Source: Monomorium pharaonis (Eukaryota > Arthropoda > Insecta > Hymenoptera > Formicidae). From it: DNA of 64,000 nucleotides. The notes under the pieces are model-generated. The model was not told where the DNA came from. It ran no database searches and was given only the letters and a program-made list of their open reading frames with translations. Each line of letters begins with the position of its first letter. The stretch's first letter is position 1. The stretch covers positions 2,725,914 through 2,789,913 of the forward strand of contig NC_050468.1 of assembly GCF_013373865.1 (NCBI RefSeq), in the 5' to 3' direction. Positions 37,614 through 48,729 of the stretch are shown here, piece after piece. Both the position numbers and the translations under genes were made by a program.

Positions 37614-38273
37614 TACAGCGACGAACGTATGTCGCTCATTCTTTTATATTTGTCACGGGTTTAACGGTATTAACGAATTAAGTCAGTGTAACTCAGTGTA
37701 ATCAAAATAGAAAATATATACACATTGTTATACGGCTACAATCTCTCAAGAAACCTGACCCGAGAAGTATTGACGGACGATCACAAATACCTGTGGCCCT
37801 CTATCCCAATAAGGGCCACAACAAGTTATTCTCCCAGACATTTTAACTGGAAGAATCTATGTTGATTTTTTAGCAGAAAATTTACCAGATTTCCTAGAAA
37901 ATGTACCATTATTTGAAAGAAACAAGATTATCTTTCAACAAGACAGTGCTGGGCCACACAACGCCAGAATTGTTACAAATTACTTAAACGAGCATTTTTC
38001 CGGACGCTGGATGGGTCGGTACGGCCCGATACGTTGGCCCGCAAGATCTCCGGATCTTAATCCTCTGGACTTCTTATGGGGATATTGTAAAGAAGTAATT
38101 TATAAAACGCTTCCCGAAGATATCGAAGACCTAGAGACAAGATTACGATTTGCTGTTTAAGATATCAACGAAAAAGTAATGGAGAACGTCGAAAGAAATT
38201 TATTAAAACGCATGAGAGCTTGCGTTAGGATGGACGGCGGGCATTTCGAGCATCTACTTAAAAAATTTTTTTA

Positions 38274-38755
38274 AACAATCCGCTCTTTTCAGAGCGAACA
38301 ATACATTTCGACAGTGGAACATCTCTCATAAGCAGAATAAAAATTAATTTTCTCAAATGTAATTTATTAATTACATTATTCTTGCGATGACTGACACTTT
38401 TGTATCGTAACTGCAATAGTTTCGAAAACGTAATAACGTATAACACATGCTTTTTAAAATAATAATTATTTATTACAATTAAAAATAGTTATTAATTATA
38501 ATAAATAATTAATTTTTTTAAGTACGTCATACGTTTCATGTTTTCTACCGTAGTCGCAATGCAAAGGTTTTAGCCAATTGTTTGTTTTATCTCGTCGCTC
38601 GCGTCAATCACGCGCCACGCAGCCAAGGATGCGGCGCCGCAGACGGCAACAGTCGCGACAGCGACTACTACCACGCCGTCGCACCGACACGCTCGCTCCC
38701 TCTGTTTACGGCGCCGGCATTCTTGATCCCAGTCGCAGCACGTTGTAAAACATAA
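38274..38755. other. No gene; AT-rich then GC-rich patch
   Basis: 3' flank of the transposase, AT-rich to 38540, then a short GC-rich patch (38580-38750) with no recognised coding content. Confidence 0.45.
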
Positions 38756-38881
38756 GGGCCTAAACACAATGCCAGGCAACAGGCAATAGGAACAAAAATA
38801 ATGAAAGAGAGAAAGGATCTTCTTCTCTCTTTCTTTATTTCCTGTTCCTATTGCCTGTTGCCTGGCATTGTGTGATGGCCT
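38756..38881. repeat. TAA-flanked MITE (PIF/Harbinger-like)
   Basis: AATGCCAGGCAACAGGCAAT on the left is mirrored by its complement on the right, with ends GGGCC/GGCCT. TAA occurs on both sides (38753-38755 and 38882-38884). Confidence 0.8.
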
Positions 38882-38884
38882 TAA

Positions 38885-39553
38885 CCCTCGTGTCGTCGTC
38901 GTGCAGTCCTGGAGCGCCTGGTAGAGGACCCTTGCGCCATCGCTACCAGTATTGCCGCGGCCTTGGGGGTCGCCGTCTCCCCGGATGACATCATATCATG
39001 CAGACGCATTCCGGCGCGTGGGGATCACCCTCCCCCTCTGATCGTCCGGCTCTCCTCGCCTGTGATCCGGAACCGCTGGTTAGCTGGAAAGAGGGCCCGC
39101 GGAGCTCTTGAGGGTTCGGATGTTGCTGCGTCGCTGGCTGGCTCCAGGATAGACGTGAACGAGAGGCTACCTGCTGTGACCAGACGTACTCTCGGTGAAG
39201 CGAGGCGTGCGGCCGCGGAGGGTCGGATTCATCGCGTTTGGGTTCGCAATGGTTACATATTTGTTAAGCGCAATCCCTCTGCATCTCCCATTAGGTTGCG
39301 CCACGGCGGCCACTTCGCCGAACTTATTGCTGACACCCCCCGGCCGCTCTCGATCGAGCCCGCTGCTTCTGCCGCTGGACCCCCGCGTTCCCCGGTCTCT
39401 CGTCGATCCGCGAGTGCGGTGGGGCCTTCAGCCGTCCCGCATCGCGGCTCTATTTCTCCTGACGCGATCGCGGTGCGCCCTGCGGCCTCGTCGGGTAGGC
39501 GAGCCGCTGGTCCCGGGGCGGTCCCCAGGCAGCCATCCCGGCCAAAAAATTGA
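38885..39553 (+). pseudogene. LINE ORF1, N-terminally truncated
   Basis: Open from the truncation point: LERLVEDPCAIATSIAAALG, DDIISCRRIPARGDHPPPLI, VNERLPAVTRRTLGEARRAA, HRVWVRNGYIFVKRN, then a Pro/Ala/Ser/Arg-rich tail. This matches the C-terminal RNA-binding part of ORF1 in insect jockey/CR1-type LINEs. No start codon remains upstream of the conserved region. Confidence 0.65.
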
Positions 39554-39589
39554 CCCCCAGTCTCTCGTCGTGGTTCCTTTCGCCTCTGT

Positions 39590-40320
39590 CACGTAAACTG
39601 CCAGTCTCTCCTCCCCCATTTTGCCGAGTTCGATGATTTTTTCTCCCGAAACTCTTACGATATTATAGCCATGTCCGAAACATGGCTCAAACCGCACACT
39701 CCCGATTCTTTCGTTTCTCTCCATGGCTACAACTTAATTAGACATGATAGAGTGGGGAAGGGGGGAGGAGGGATTGGCTGTTATGTGCGTGCTGAATTAA
39801 AAATAAAAACTAAAGTTCTCGCCGCGTCTCCGAATCCGTAGTGCGGCCAGCCTGAATATCTCTTCTTAAGTTTATCCTTAGTGAGCGGGAGGTCTCTCTT
39901 ACTGACTCTCGTTTATCGCCCTCCAAAGGTGGGTCACCTCGACACCTTTTGGACTGATTTCGAGAGGCTACATCCTTCTTTTCCCATCGCAGTCATCATT
40001 GGTGACTTTAATGTAGATCTAAACCGCCGCTGTTTTGAATTCAATATTTTCCTCGATTTTTGTACCTTCTCGCACCTATATATTGTTCCTTTCTCTCCTA
40101 CGCATCATACCTTATCCTCACATACTCTGATCGATCATCGCCTCATCAGTGACCGTGATTCAATATTTTCCTCGATTTTTGTACCTTCTCGCACCTATAT
40201 ATTGTTCCTTTCTCTCCTACGCATCATACCTTATCCTCACATACTCTGATCGATCATTGCCTCATCAGTGACCGATAACTTTGCTCCGCTTTCTTAAGGT
40301 GTACTTCAAACGCCGCTGGT
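39590..40320 (+). pseudogene. LINE endonuclease domain remnant
   Basis: Frame fragments with YDIIAMSETWLKPHTPDSFV, GGGGIGCYVRAEL, LLLTLVYRPPKVGHLDTFW and IAVIIGDFNVDLN, the SETW, YRPP and GDFN blocks of AP-type LINE endonucleases. A stop lies near 39840. A 119-bp period tandem duplication (40041-40159 and 40160-40274) breaks the C-terminal part, after which the sequence jumps into the RT region. Confidence 0.75.
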
Positions 40321-40329
40321 CCTGACGAC

Positions 40330-41813
40330 ATAAATCGTCAACTTGTCCTTGACAGCCTCCCCTTCACTTTTCCTATTATTCTTGATCTTTTCAATCTCTC
40401 CTTTAACTCCTCCACCTTTCCCTCTCTCTGGAAAAAATCACACATTATCCCTCTTCCAAGGCCAAAATTCCCTCGTCTCCTGCTGATTTTCGCCCTATCT
40501 CCCTTCTTTGTTACCTGTCCAAAATCCTTGAACGAATTGTATTTGACCAACTCTCTTCCTACCTCTTCTCTCATAATCTCCTGGACCCCATGCAGACGGG
40601 CTTTCGCAGTGGTAACAGCACGCAAACGGCGCTTATCTAATTGACAGACGACATCAGGTCTGCCATCGACCGCAGATCGATCATCCTGCTCATACTTTTT
40701 GACTTCTCTAAAGCCTTCGATTCCGTTCGGCACGACCTCCTCTTACAAAAGCTGCCCACTTTCCACCTCTCATACGCAGTTTGGCGTTGGCTCGGGTCGT
40801 ATCTTTCCGACAGATACCAGTGCGTACGCGGGCCGGATGGTCTCTCTTTATGGACCCCTGTCTCTTCTGGAGTCCCTCAGGGCTCCGTCCTTGGCCCCCT
40901 TCTCTTTGCCATTTTCATTGATGACTTGCGACACTCTATCTCCCATTGTCACCACATCCTTTATGCAGACGACCTGCAGCTCTATCTTCACTTTCCCCCG
41001 TGCGACCTTGAGATAGCTCTGGGACGGATCAGGGAGGACATCGCCGCCATTGAAAGGTGGTCTCAGCGTAATGGACTGGTGCTCAACGCTGGGAAGACGA
41101 AGGCGTTCTTGTTGGGCAGTGCCCGTTTCGTGCATACCATACGCGCCAATAACAATCTGCAGCTATCATTAAACGGATCTCCTATAGAGTTCGTCGATAG
41201 TGCGACTAATCTCGGCATTCGCCTTTCCAGCACTCTTAACTGGTCGGAGCAAATTAGGGCCACCTCCAGCCGAGTTAACGGCGCCCTTTGGAGGCTAAAA
41301 TATTACCGTAAAAGCCTCTCTCCGACCTTGCGTACTCACTTGGTGTCCTCCCTGATCTTCCCTCTTTTTGACTACTGCGCCTGCGTTTTTACTGACCTCA
41401 CCGGTCAGCAACGGCTCAGATTGAGGCGCCTGATGAACGCCTGCGTGCGGTTTATCTTCGGTCTCCGCTGGGACAAGCGTGTATCCGATAGTTATCGCGC
41501 TCTGGGGTGGCTGTCCGCGGACGATCGAAGAAGTTATTTAATGGGCTGCCTGCTTTTTTCCATCTTGCGATCGGGATGCCCTGAATATTTGGCGAGTATG
41601 TTCCTACCCCGAGTCTCCTCTCGCACTGCCTCACGGGTTTCGCCCCTCGATCTGGCTCTTCCCAACTGCCGCGCATCTACCTTCCAACAATCTTTCCAAT
41701 GCGTCGCTTCCTCCTTCTGGAACGCCCTTTCAATCTCCCTTAGGACATCCGAAACCCCATCTTCTTTTCGGAAGAAACTATTCGATCGTCTGCTGCGCGT
41801 GGACGCGTCGTGA
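40330..41813 (+). pseudogene. LINE reverse transcriptase, N-terminal frames broken
   Basis: The early RT part (40330-40640) is in two frames. From 40641 an open frame of 390 codons runs to the stop: LLILFDFSKAFDSVRHDLLL, SSGVPQGSVLGPLLFAIFID, HILYADDLQLY (catalytic YADD), LVLNAGKTKAFLLGS and a C-terminal thumb-like region ending FRKKLFDRLLRVDAS. The catalytic YADD is intact but the upstream fingers region is not in frame, so this copy cannot make full ORF2. Confidence 0.85.
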
Positions 41814-41860
41814 AACACAGTGTCGCGAATCGCATCGGATACACGATTGTTAATTCTATT

Positions 41861-42573
41861 TGTGACAATGTGTCACTAAGTCCCGGGCCGACCATCCGCC
41901 CCACCACGGGACTCGGCGTCTACGGACGCCTCTCCCGAAAGTATCCCCCGTCGGGAACCGATCCCACCACGCTGCTGGGAGCGCGTGGGGATCGCCCCGA
42001 CGGGTATAAAAGCCGAGCTCGATCGAGATCGAGCACCAGTCCCGTCCTGTCGACTGAGTAGGTCTCCGGACCACTCTGACGCCCGGTTCTCGCCGGCATT
42101 CGGCTATCCTTGTCGCGCCGACGGAGCAGGCCACCTGGCCGCTCTGCCGCCCGGTTCTTGCCGGCATTCGGCTCTCCTTGTGTTCGCCGACAGAGCAGGC
42201 CACCTGGCCGTTCTGCTGCCCGGTTCTTGCCGGCATTCGGCCATCCCTGGCATCCTCCACGGGGCCGGTTACTTGGCCGCCCTGCCCGCCCGGTTCTTGC
42301 CGGCGAACACGGTTCGCGACCGCGTTCAAGGTGCTGCGCACTAGCGCGCTCCCGTCCGACCGACGACATTAGGTTAAGCTGTACATTACTGTATATACCC
42401 GCATAGAATAAGTAGCACATAAGGTAGCCTAAGGACTATGTAAGATAGAATAAGCATTGTAATAAAGGACTGTTAATCTGATATCGGTCTACGCAAGTTG
42501 GTTTCCCCCCTTCTCCCGAATCCTGGAATCCGGCGAGCCTGTCCGAGGCGATCGGGAAAGGTGAACCGTTACA
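41861..42573 (+). mobile_element. Solo LTR, TSD TATT (713 bp)
   Basis: Starts TGTGACAATG, ends AACCGTTACA; TATT flanks both sides (41857-41860 and 42574-42577). TATAAAAGCC near 42004 is a likely promoter box. Inside are about four 65-bp tandem units with GCCCGGTTCTTGCCGGCATT (42062-42310). Frames over it are repeat artefacts. Confidence 0.85.
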
Positions 42574-42872
42574 TATTCTTACCTCCAACATTACTTTCAT
42601 TACTTTTACTCTTTATTTTTATTGCTCTTTATATTTTGCTTTACTTTTGTAATCATGCGCCATGCGTTATTTTGTTTATTTTTATTTTATTTGTTCGTCT
42701 GTTTATTTTGTTTATTTTGTTTGTTTATATTGTTTATATTATTTCTTTACCTTATACACTTATTACCTGTACTTAATATCTACTTTCGCTATATTATAAT
42801 TTCTGTACATACTAGTTCTTAGAGGGCTCGCCCTAGAACTATAATAAACGCCCAGTCAGTCAGTCAGTCAGT

Positions 42873-43358
42873 CTCTCTTTCTCTCTTACTTTTAACTATT
42901 CTGATTACCTATTTTTCTCCCTTTTTTCTTCTTTAATCGTTTCTCTCTTACGTTTCTTTTTTTCTTTTTTAATTTCTGCTTTACCAAAAAGAATCTTCCT
43001 CACTTCTATAACGACAGTCTTAACATTTTTTAAAAACTGTCACGCGACTGTCAAAATTAAACTTCACAACTGTCAAAATTCAATCGCGCTGACAGCTACT
43101 CTTGCAACGTGAAGCGAGGCAAGCGAGAGATATGAACAAAATTTACACAGGTGACATGCCTTTTTTAGAAAGAGACTAGCACGCTTCGCGCGCGCCATTT
43201 ATAAACTTCTTTTATTTTTTGTATATTTTTATAAAAATAACGTAATAATTATTATATTAAAAAATATTTATCTCAATATTTCTCATAAATTATTATATTA
43301 TTTTATCTAAATAATTTTTACTAATACAATTATCAATGCAGCTTTTTAACGTTTTATT
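42873..43358. repeat. Polypyrimidine/CTGTCAAA repeat
   Basis: CT-rich, then several ACTGTCAAAATT motifs and GCACGCTTCGCGCGCGCCAT near 43180, matching the repeat family around 4.1-7.9 kb. No gene. Confidence 0.6.
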
Positions 43359-43364
43359 GTTTTA

Positions 43365-43887
43365 AGTAGTTAATACTAGACAGATTCTAACTTAGGGGAT
43401 CCGAGGGGATTGCGGATGTGCGTGGGGTACCCGTTGGCGCGGGATATGACGTTACGCGGGGGGGGGGGTCTCGCGTGTGGAATTTTTTGATACACCTTTT
43501 CAGGGAGAGGGAGCCACTGTGCGGGAATTGCTGACGCAGATTTTCGGGTCCGCGACCTGGGAGCGGAGAGGGGAAATTGGGGTCCGCGACTGCCGCCGCG
43601 GTGCTCGCGTTCTCCCTCTGTTGCGAATTTCTGTCTCCCTCTCTCTCTCTCTCTCTCGCCCATACGCGATATCTTCAACTATGTCTTATCATTCTCTCGC
43701 TCTTTCTCTTTCATTCGTTGCGTTCTTTCATACGCGATCACGTATATCACATACGTTCTCACCCATCTTATCTATCAGTTCTGCACACGCCATTATACCG
43801 CAAAGGAATAGGGAAGAGAAAAAATATTCCCGAAAAAATTATTTATAAATTTTTTTTTCATTTATTCTTTTTGTAACGCGTCGTATA
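43365..43887. repeat. Left TIR of the Polinton-like element
   Basis: Inverted copy of 56001-56542: shared GATTCTAAC, GCAGATTTTCGGGTCCGCGA (mirrored), a CT run, CCTTTGCGGTATAATGG (mirrored) and TTTTGTAACGCG at the inner end. Length differences are small indels. Confidence 0.9.
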
Positions 43888-44590
43888 CAATATTATCTAA
43901 TGCATAAGCCATCAGTTCGCAATCTACGAGCGAAGTTTTTACACATATTTCATTTAACAATTTGACTGCATCGTACTTGTTATGAATATTATTTCGCCGC
44001 AAACAGTTTACAAATTGATTATATCGTTCTTTTACTACATGCATATCATCCCATAACTTAAAATATGCATTATTGATAACATCTTCAAGGCTTAGTAAAA
44101 ATTGTACAGTCGATAATTTTATGTACATAATTTTGTTATTTAAGATGAATTTTATGACACTCTTGTTACCTATTTTGACGAGTTCGATGAAAAGATCATT
44201 AATCCACAATAATGTAATGGTAGCTGACTGCAGGAGTTGCTCGATATCCGTACGTTTCTCAATCATTATTATCCAAGTATCACGTGACTGCGGTATCTCA
44301 TTGCCCTTGCTGTCACCAAGAATCATCTGCATAAAAGGCTCAAGCTCCACGCTGATTCCCATATCTAAATATTTATAGGATGTAGCCGTCAAAGCAAATC
44401 TCCTTCCCAGAATGCGTGGAGTATAACGTGGTTGCGATAATATTCTGTAAAAAAAAATATATAAAAGAATGTGATTATAGAAAATAAATGTAGAAAGAAA
44501 TATAAAAAGTTGCTGAAAAGAATTTAAAATTACAAATACTTATGATTTATTATACGCTTCATTTTGCTGAATCGGAACGTAATAGTTCAT
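43862..44590 (-). CDS. Unknown 205-aa protein, 2 exons
   Basis: Exon 1 is 44590-44556 and exon 2 is 44444-43862. The donor GTATAA and the acceptor after a T-rich tract leave the frame exactly open (618 nt including stop). A TATAAAAAGAG box lies about 95 bases upstream of the ATG on minus. The product is mainly helical with hydrophobic stretches (WINDLFIELVKIGNKSVIKF, VQFLLSLEDVINNAY) and no motif I recognise. The gene ends inside the left TIR and is transcribed away from the polymerase, so the layout resembles an early or auxiliary gene of the element. Function unknown. Confidence 0.6.
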
Positions 44591-45320
44591 TTTTTCGGGA
44601 GACTCTGACTTCCTTCGATTATCTAATGCGAGATTGGAACTTTACCGTTCGCCGATTAATTGATGTGATACCGTTGTCAGGACTCTTTTTATATTGTACA
44701 CCCCTTTACACATCTCAGTAGAGGGAACAATCACATATTTCAAAATTCACACATTTAAACAGGTCAAGCGCCGATGTATGGCTGCTGTGACAAAATATGT
44801 TTTAAGCACATTTGTGAGTGTGCAACACTCACGCCGAGAATAGCGATAAGGGTGACACCTCGCGCGAAGACAACATCCGGCCTTCACACCGGACATCGCA
44901 TCGGACAATGTACTCAATTCCCACCCGATTGCCACCCGAATCTCCCAATTTCCGGTGGAATGCACGTAGCCATCAATTGCTGGCTAAGTGTCACACAAAT
45001 CTTTGAGAGGTCAAGCGCCGATGTATAGCTGTTGCTACAAAATATGGCACGTACATAAATCATTTGATACTTACTGATGAGATCATTCAAAATCGCGCAT
45101 TCAAATAATGCAAATCTTGCAGAAGTCAAGCACTGATGTTAAGACAAAAAAACGAAAAGGTATAAAAAAAATATATAAGCGGTCAGGAAGCGCATTTGAT
45201 GCAAAGTTGAAGATCCGAGTGCAACTTGAAACCGTCGTCAATCCGGGTAATAATTCTGTGCAACATGGTCCAGTGTGCGCACAGTAAAGACTTGAGTATA
45301 AAATTATAAAATTATAAAAC
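44591..45320. promoter_or_regulatory. Divergent intergenic region of the Polinton-like element
   Basis: Lies between the minus-strand gene and the plus-strand 45321 gene. Three direct repeats related to GGTCAAGCGCCGATGTAT occur at about 44761, 45008 and 45122 (the last degenerate). An LTR-related piece lies between the first two. TATAAAATTATAAAATT just before the 45321 ATG may be its TATA source. Confidence 0.45.
44812..45000 (+). repeat. LTR fragment related to the 34982 solo LTR
   Basis: TTGTGAGTGTGCAACACTCA, GACACCTCGCGCG, the paired CCGG blocks and GCAATTGCTGGCTAAG-like sequence match 34983-35180 with many substitutions. No target duplication found. Confidence 0.6.
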
Positions 45321-47547
45321 ATGAATAAAGATATCATTAATGAACGAATTGAATTTGATGTAGATGTCATTTATGTTCTTAAAAATAATGACGATTCTGA
45401 AAAACGAAAGCATGTGCAGAGAATATCACCAGTGCAATTTCTACGTGATCGAGAACTCTGTATACACGGAACGCACGAACGCATCGCAATACAGGAAGTT
45501 TACATGTATGATCAACCTGTTTATGACTGGCCTCATCATATAAAGCAAAAATTATATAGAGAGATACTGAATTGGGTTGACACCGATGAAAGTAAATGCT
45601 ATGATATAGCAAAACAAATTGTTCAAAAGATTCAGGAAAGGTGTTTTTATCTCATTGAGATACCAGCAGGTGTTGGAAGATATATCGAAGTGATAGCAGG
45701 AATGGGTAACGCTTGCTATGAGAATTCTAATGTAGAGAAAATGTTGTGCACTTACCACGAATTTTCTAATTTTTTTAATAATGATGATGATGAATACGTT
45801 CTGTTTGAGCGAGAGATGGAGGTGTATAATTTTATTCGGTGTGAAAGACAAAACAAGCTAATGCACTGCGACGTTACTTTTTTCGCGTCTACAACTTTGT
45901 CGTGCTCGTCACTTCCTTACTATAAGTTGGGCGCGGAATCCGCGCTGCACAAAAGTCGCAAAACTCTCGGTACTTCGCACGACGGCCGAATGCCGGCTAG
46001 CCCGCCTCCACACGAAATGGCAGAGGGGCGAGGTTCTTTCTCGGTACGCGGAATAGGAGAGAAGAGGTTTCGCATTAACAACTCGACAGAATTAATGAGA
46101 ATAATAATTGTGTATTAAGAATAGAGATATCGACAATTCCAGAGCACAGATATATGGTCGTTCGACATTACATTACACGACTGTCACATACTCGACGTGA
46201 GATTGACACGTCTCTAATACTACTCTCGATAGGCTGCACGCAAAGATTCTACAATATAACACGGGACTTTAGCAATAGACGGGATAGGCTTCGACGGAAT
46301 GCGCGTATTCCCCGTAGGTATTTTCTCCCACGGAGGCTCGTCTCGGTAACGCGTACATAGCTCGCACTCTCGGTATGCGGCAAGTGAACCCCGGCGATAT
46401 CAATTTACGTACTATCCCGTCGCGAGACTTTACACAAATACAGAGATCGACTGTCGGCTCGACATACTCCCCGAGGGAGAAGACAATAGGCGCAATAAGT
46501 AATCTATACGAGGCGGAGATCGACACGGCCCTGCTACGCGGTGACTCGACTCTCGGTATCCCGAATATAATTATCTCGCCCACCGAACGCTCGGTAGGGT
46601 AATTAGTCTTACGAAATGTCGGGCCGGCCGTCTCCGCCCTTACCGCGTGGTCGAAGTGATAGCCTTACAGGTGCAGACGTCGCCGAGGACCATGGAACCG
46701 CTCAGTAGCTTGTCTCGCCGAACAGTGACGAACCGTGAGCGGTCGGGGGCGCCGCGGACGCCGGCAGCGGCCCGCGCATCGATCGCGCTTCGATTCGCGC
46801 ACAACGATCGCTAGTTGATGGGGGGGTCCTACGCCAGTCCTGCAGGATCTCAGCATCCGAGGGCGCCTCTGGTCGTGACGCCGCGCGATTTGAAGGCCGC
46901 GGATTGCACGCCTCGATGTCCTTCGCCGTATGCTGGACCGGCTCGGGATTGATCAGGCCCCGTCCGGCTTACTCCTCGAGGCCGTGGCTACCGCGCCGGC
47001 TGGGGCTTCCTCCATTCTGGTCGTCGAGTGTAAGGGCGCACGCTCTCTCTCCGGCGTCGTCTCCGGCTGCACCGGACTGCTGCTCCTCTCTTTACAATAA
47101 AGTATAACGGCAGTGTTTGTCCCCTGACGTTTCTAACGTACCTCGGTACTGTATGCAATTACTTGCCCTTGCTCCTCCGGCTGTCCGGGGCCCCGCCGCT
47201 CGGTCGTCTATGCTTCTTCTTAACACTCCCTCGACGGCTGCTCTATCAATTACAATTGGTAGTCGTGGCACACCACTTCTCCCGCGGGTCGTGACTTCCG
47301 CTTAGCGGATACCTACGTGTCTTAGTAACTAAGAAAAATTATTATTTGGAAAAGGAGAGGCCGCTCCTCCCCTCGGGATAATGAGCGGCCCCAAATGACC
47401 TTTCCCGGTCGGGCCATCTGGCCCTTGTGACTGACGAAAAACGTCACGTCACAGCACTTTGAAATTCAAGACAAATATCGATACTGCTTTAAATGCTACC
47501 AAATTACATGCAAATGTCCTATTGAAGATTGTATGGTATTGTTTTAA
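45321..47547 (+). pseudogene. Unknown 211-codon gene with C-terminal Cys cluster, split by a solo LTR
   Basis: Codons 1-182 (45321-45866) are open, starting MNKDIINERIEFDVDVIYVL. They are interrupted by an LTR with GCAC duplication. The remaining 29 codons and stop (47458-47547) stay in the same phase. The C-terminal piece has CFKCYQITCKCPIEDC, a compact Cys cluster suggestive of zinc binding. The open frame running into the LTR from 45867 is a readthrough artefact. I recognise no family. The gene lies directly upstream of the polymerase and in the same direction. Confidence 0.65.
45867..47453 (+). mobile_element. Solo LTR, TSD GCAC (1587 bp)
   Basis: Starts TGCGACGTTACTTTTTTCGC and ends CGAAAAACGTCACGTCACA, with imperfectly inverted termini. 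GCAC flanks both ends. AATAAA lies at 47095. The interior is GC-rich without gag/pol motifs. Confidence 0.8.
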
Positions 47548-47574
47548 AACAGTGCTAAAAAGACATTATAAAAA

Positions 47575-47802
47575 ATGGAGAATAATTTCGAACATAAAAA
47601 ACGTGAGCAAGCCGACAGAATTGCTACCTTGGGTGAGTGTTTCATGTGGTTGCAGCGATGCGATGAGTTTATACAAAGCTTGAGAAACATAACTGCATCA
47701 AGTGTCTTCGGCTTGTCGTCGGACAAAGACAATCGTTGGTGGCGAGGATCGCGCGATTCGAGGGTGAAAACATACGATTACAAAGACATTTCGTGCATGT
47801 AG
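47575..47802 (+). CDS. Small 75-aa ORF, unknown
   Basis: Begins MENNFEHKKREQADRIATLG and ends KTYDYKDISCM. It lies 27 bases after the end of the 211-codon gene and just before the polymerase, which is compatible with a small element gene or with a detached N-terminal part of the polymerase ORF. Not recognised. Confidence 0.35.
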   Translation: MENNFEHKKREQADRIATLGECFMWLQRCDEFIQSLRNITASSVFGLSSDKDNRWWRGSRDSRVKTYDYKDISCM

Positions 47803-48639
47803 GCGGTAATTACGCGAGCACTAGTAATAACGCAGACTTGTGTGGCGGGAAATAGATACAGCGTTCGAGAATCGCATTCAGACAGGTGCGGTGATAAATA
47901 CGAACTATATTGAACCGCAAACGTTTTTAGAAGACGCAGGCGGTATAGTGCTCGAGCGTGTGCGGGACGCTCTAGAAAAACACAATAGTGTGAAAGTGAA
48001 TACCGCATTCAACGGCGTATTTGTAACGGGTGATAAATGTGCCAACAAAAGTATAAACACTAAAAATTGTGAACTATTTCAAACGTCGGATTTGGACAAG
48101 TACGAGCGACGCGTTATCGAGCCCACTTTGGCTTCGCTCGAAGATTTTCAAGAACGTGATAGCGGGTGGGCATTGTCGCAAATTCTCAATTTGACTCTAA
48201 ATATAAATAAGTACAATCCTCTACACGCGGGGTGTTACGTGACATTACCGCGAGAAATAATGATGAAACGTGCAATAGTGAACGTTAATTCGAAGGACAA
48301 TGCATGCTTGCGTGGTCAGTGGTCGTCGCTCTACACTCTGCTGAAAGACATAGTGAAAAGGAGTCATCATATCCGCATTATACAACAGTCCTAAAATTCG
48401 ATGACATTGCGTTACCCGTTACACTAAAGGACATTTGAGAGTCTTAACAATGTATCGATCAACATCTACGGGATCAAAAAGAAAATGGCAATGCTAAAGA
48501 AAGAAAAGCATGTCAATTTATTATACGTGCAAAATTCGCGCGAAGACAGCGTGGGTCATTTTGCATGGATAAAAAATCTGTCTCACCTCATCAGCTCCCA
48601 ACTGGGTAAAAATAAGCGCAAGAAATACATTTGCAATCG

Positions 48640-48729
48640 GTATGTATACTATATTATTATATATATATATGTATATTCTCATGATCTAGCAAAAAAAGTA
48701 ATTAAAAATGTTTTTATTATTTTTTACAG
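48640..48729 (+). other. Candidate 90-bp in-frame intron in the polymerase
   Basis: Donor GTATGT and acceptor TTTTTTACAG enclose AT-rich DNA that splits the Cys codons of a zinc-finger-like segment (ICNR before, CLHCF after). The length is a multiple of three and it lacks stop codons in frame, so retention would also stay open. Confidence 0.55.

Larger units (their letters stand above)
34982..37823 (+). mobile_element. Solo LTR, TSD AGTT, containing a LINE insertion
   Basis: Starts TGTTGTGAGTG and ends GGGCCACAACA (inverted TGTTGTG/CACAACA). AGTT flanks both sides. The first 320 bases hold paired hairpins, AATAAA (35110) and a TATATAAA box near 35240. No gag, pol or primer-binding site follows, so this is a solo LTR. 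A related fragment lies at 44812-45000. Confidence 0.85.
34646..38273 (+). pseudogene. Tc1/mariner-type (DDE) transposase split by a solo LTR
   Basis: The 5' part (34646-34981) has KEEKLHAFHYTRVQHFRPAD, the first catalytic-type block VIFSDESLFAQEG and VHNMHFWSEENLRV. The 3' part (37828-38273) has FQQDSAGPHNARIV (second Asp region), WPARSPDLNPLDFLWGYCKE (third block) and a terminal DGGHFEHLLKKFF. Family context (known): DUF4817-type HTH plus DDE transposases common in insects. The N-terminal HTH is missing. A stop follows the RLRNF region and another interrupts RFAV*DIN. The two halves are separated by 2846 bases of LTR insertion flanked by AGTT. Confidence 0.8.
38885..42872 (+). mobile_element. 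5'-truncated LINE (jockey/CR1-L2-like), interrupted by a solo LTR
   Basis: ORF1, endonuclease and reverse transcriptase parts follow in order. The 3' end is a (CAGT)n tail after AATAAACGCC (42843-42872). ORF1 lacks its N-terminus. Part of the endonuclease and early RT region is deleted or shifted, and a solo LTR lies in the 3' UTR (41861-42573). Confidence 0.8.

Noticed and set aside
41856..42420. Arg/Pro-rich frames of 80-166 codons
   Set aside because: They are produced by 65-bp GC-rich tandem units inside a solo LTR.
45867..46118. C-terminal 83 residues of the open frame starting at 45321
   Set aside because: They lie within the solo LTR; the gene resumes after it at 47458 in the same phase.
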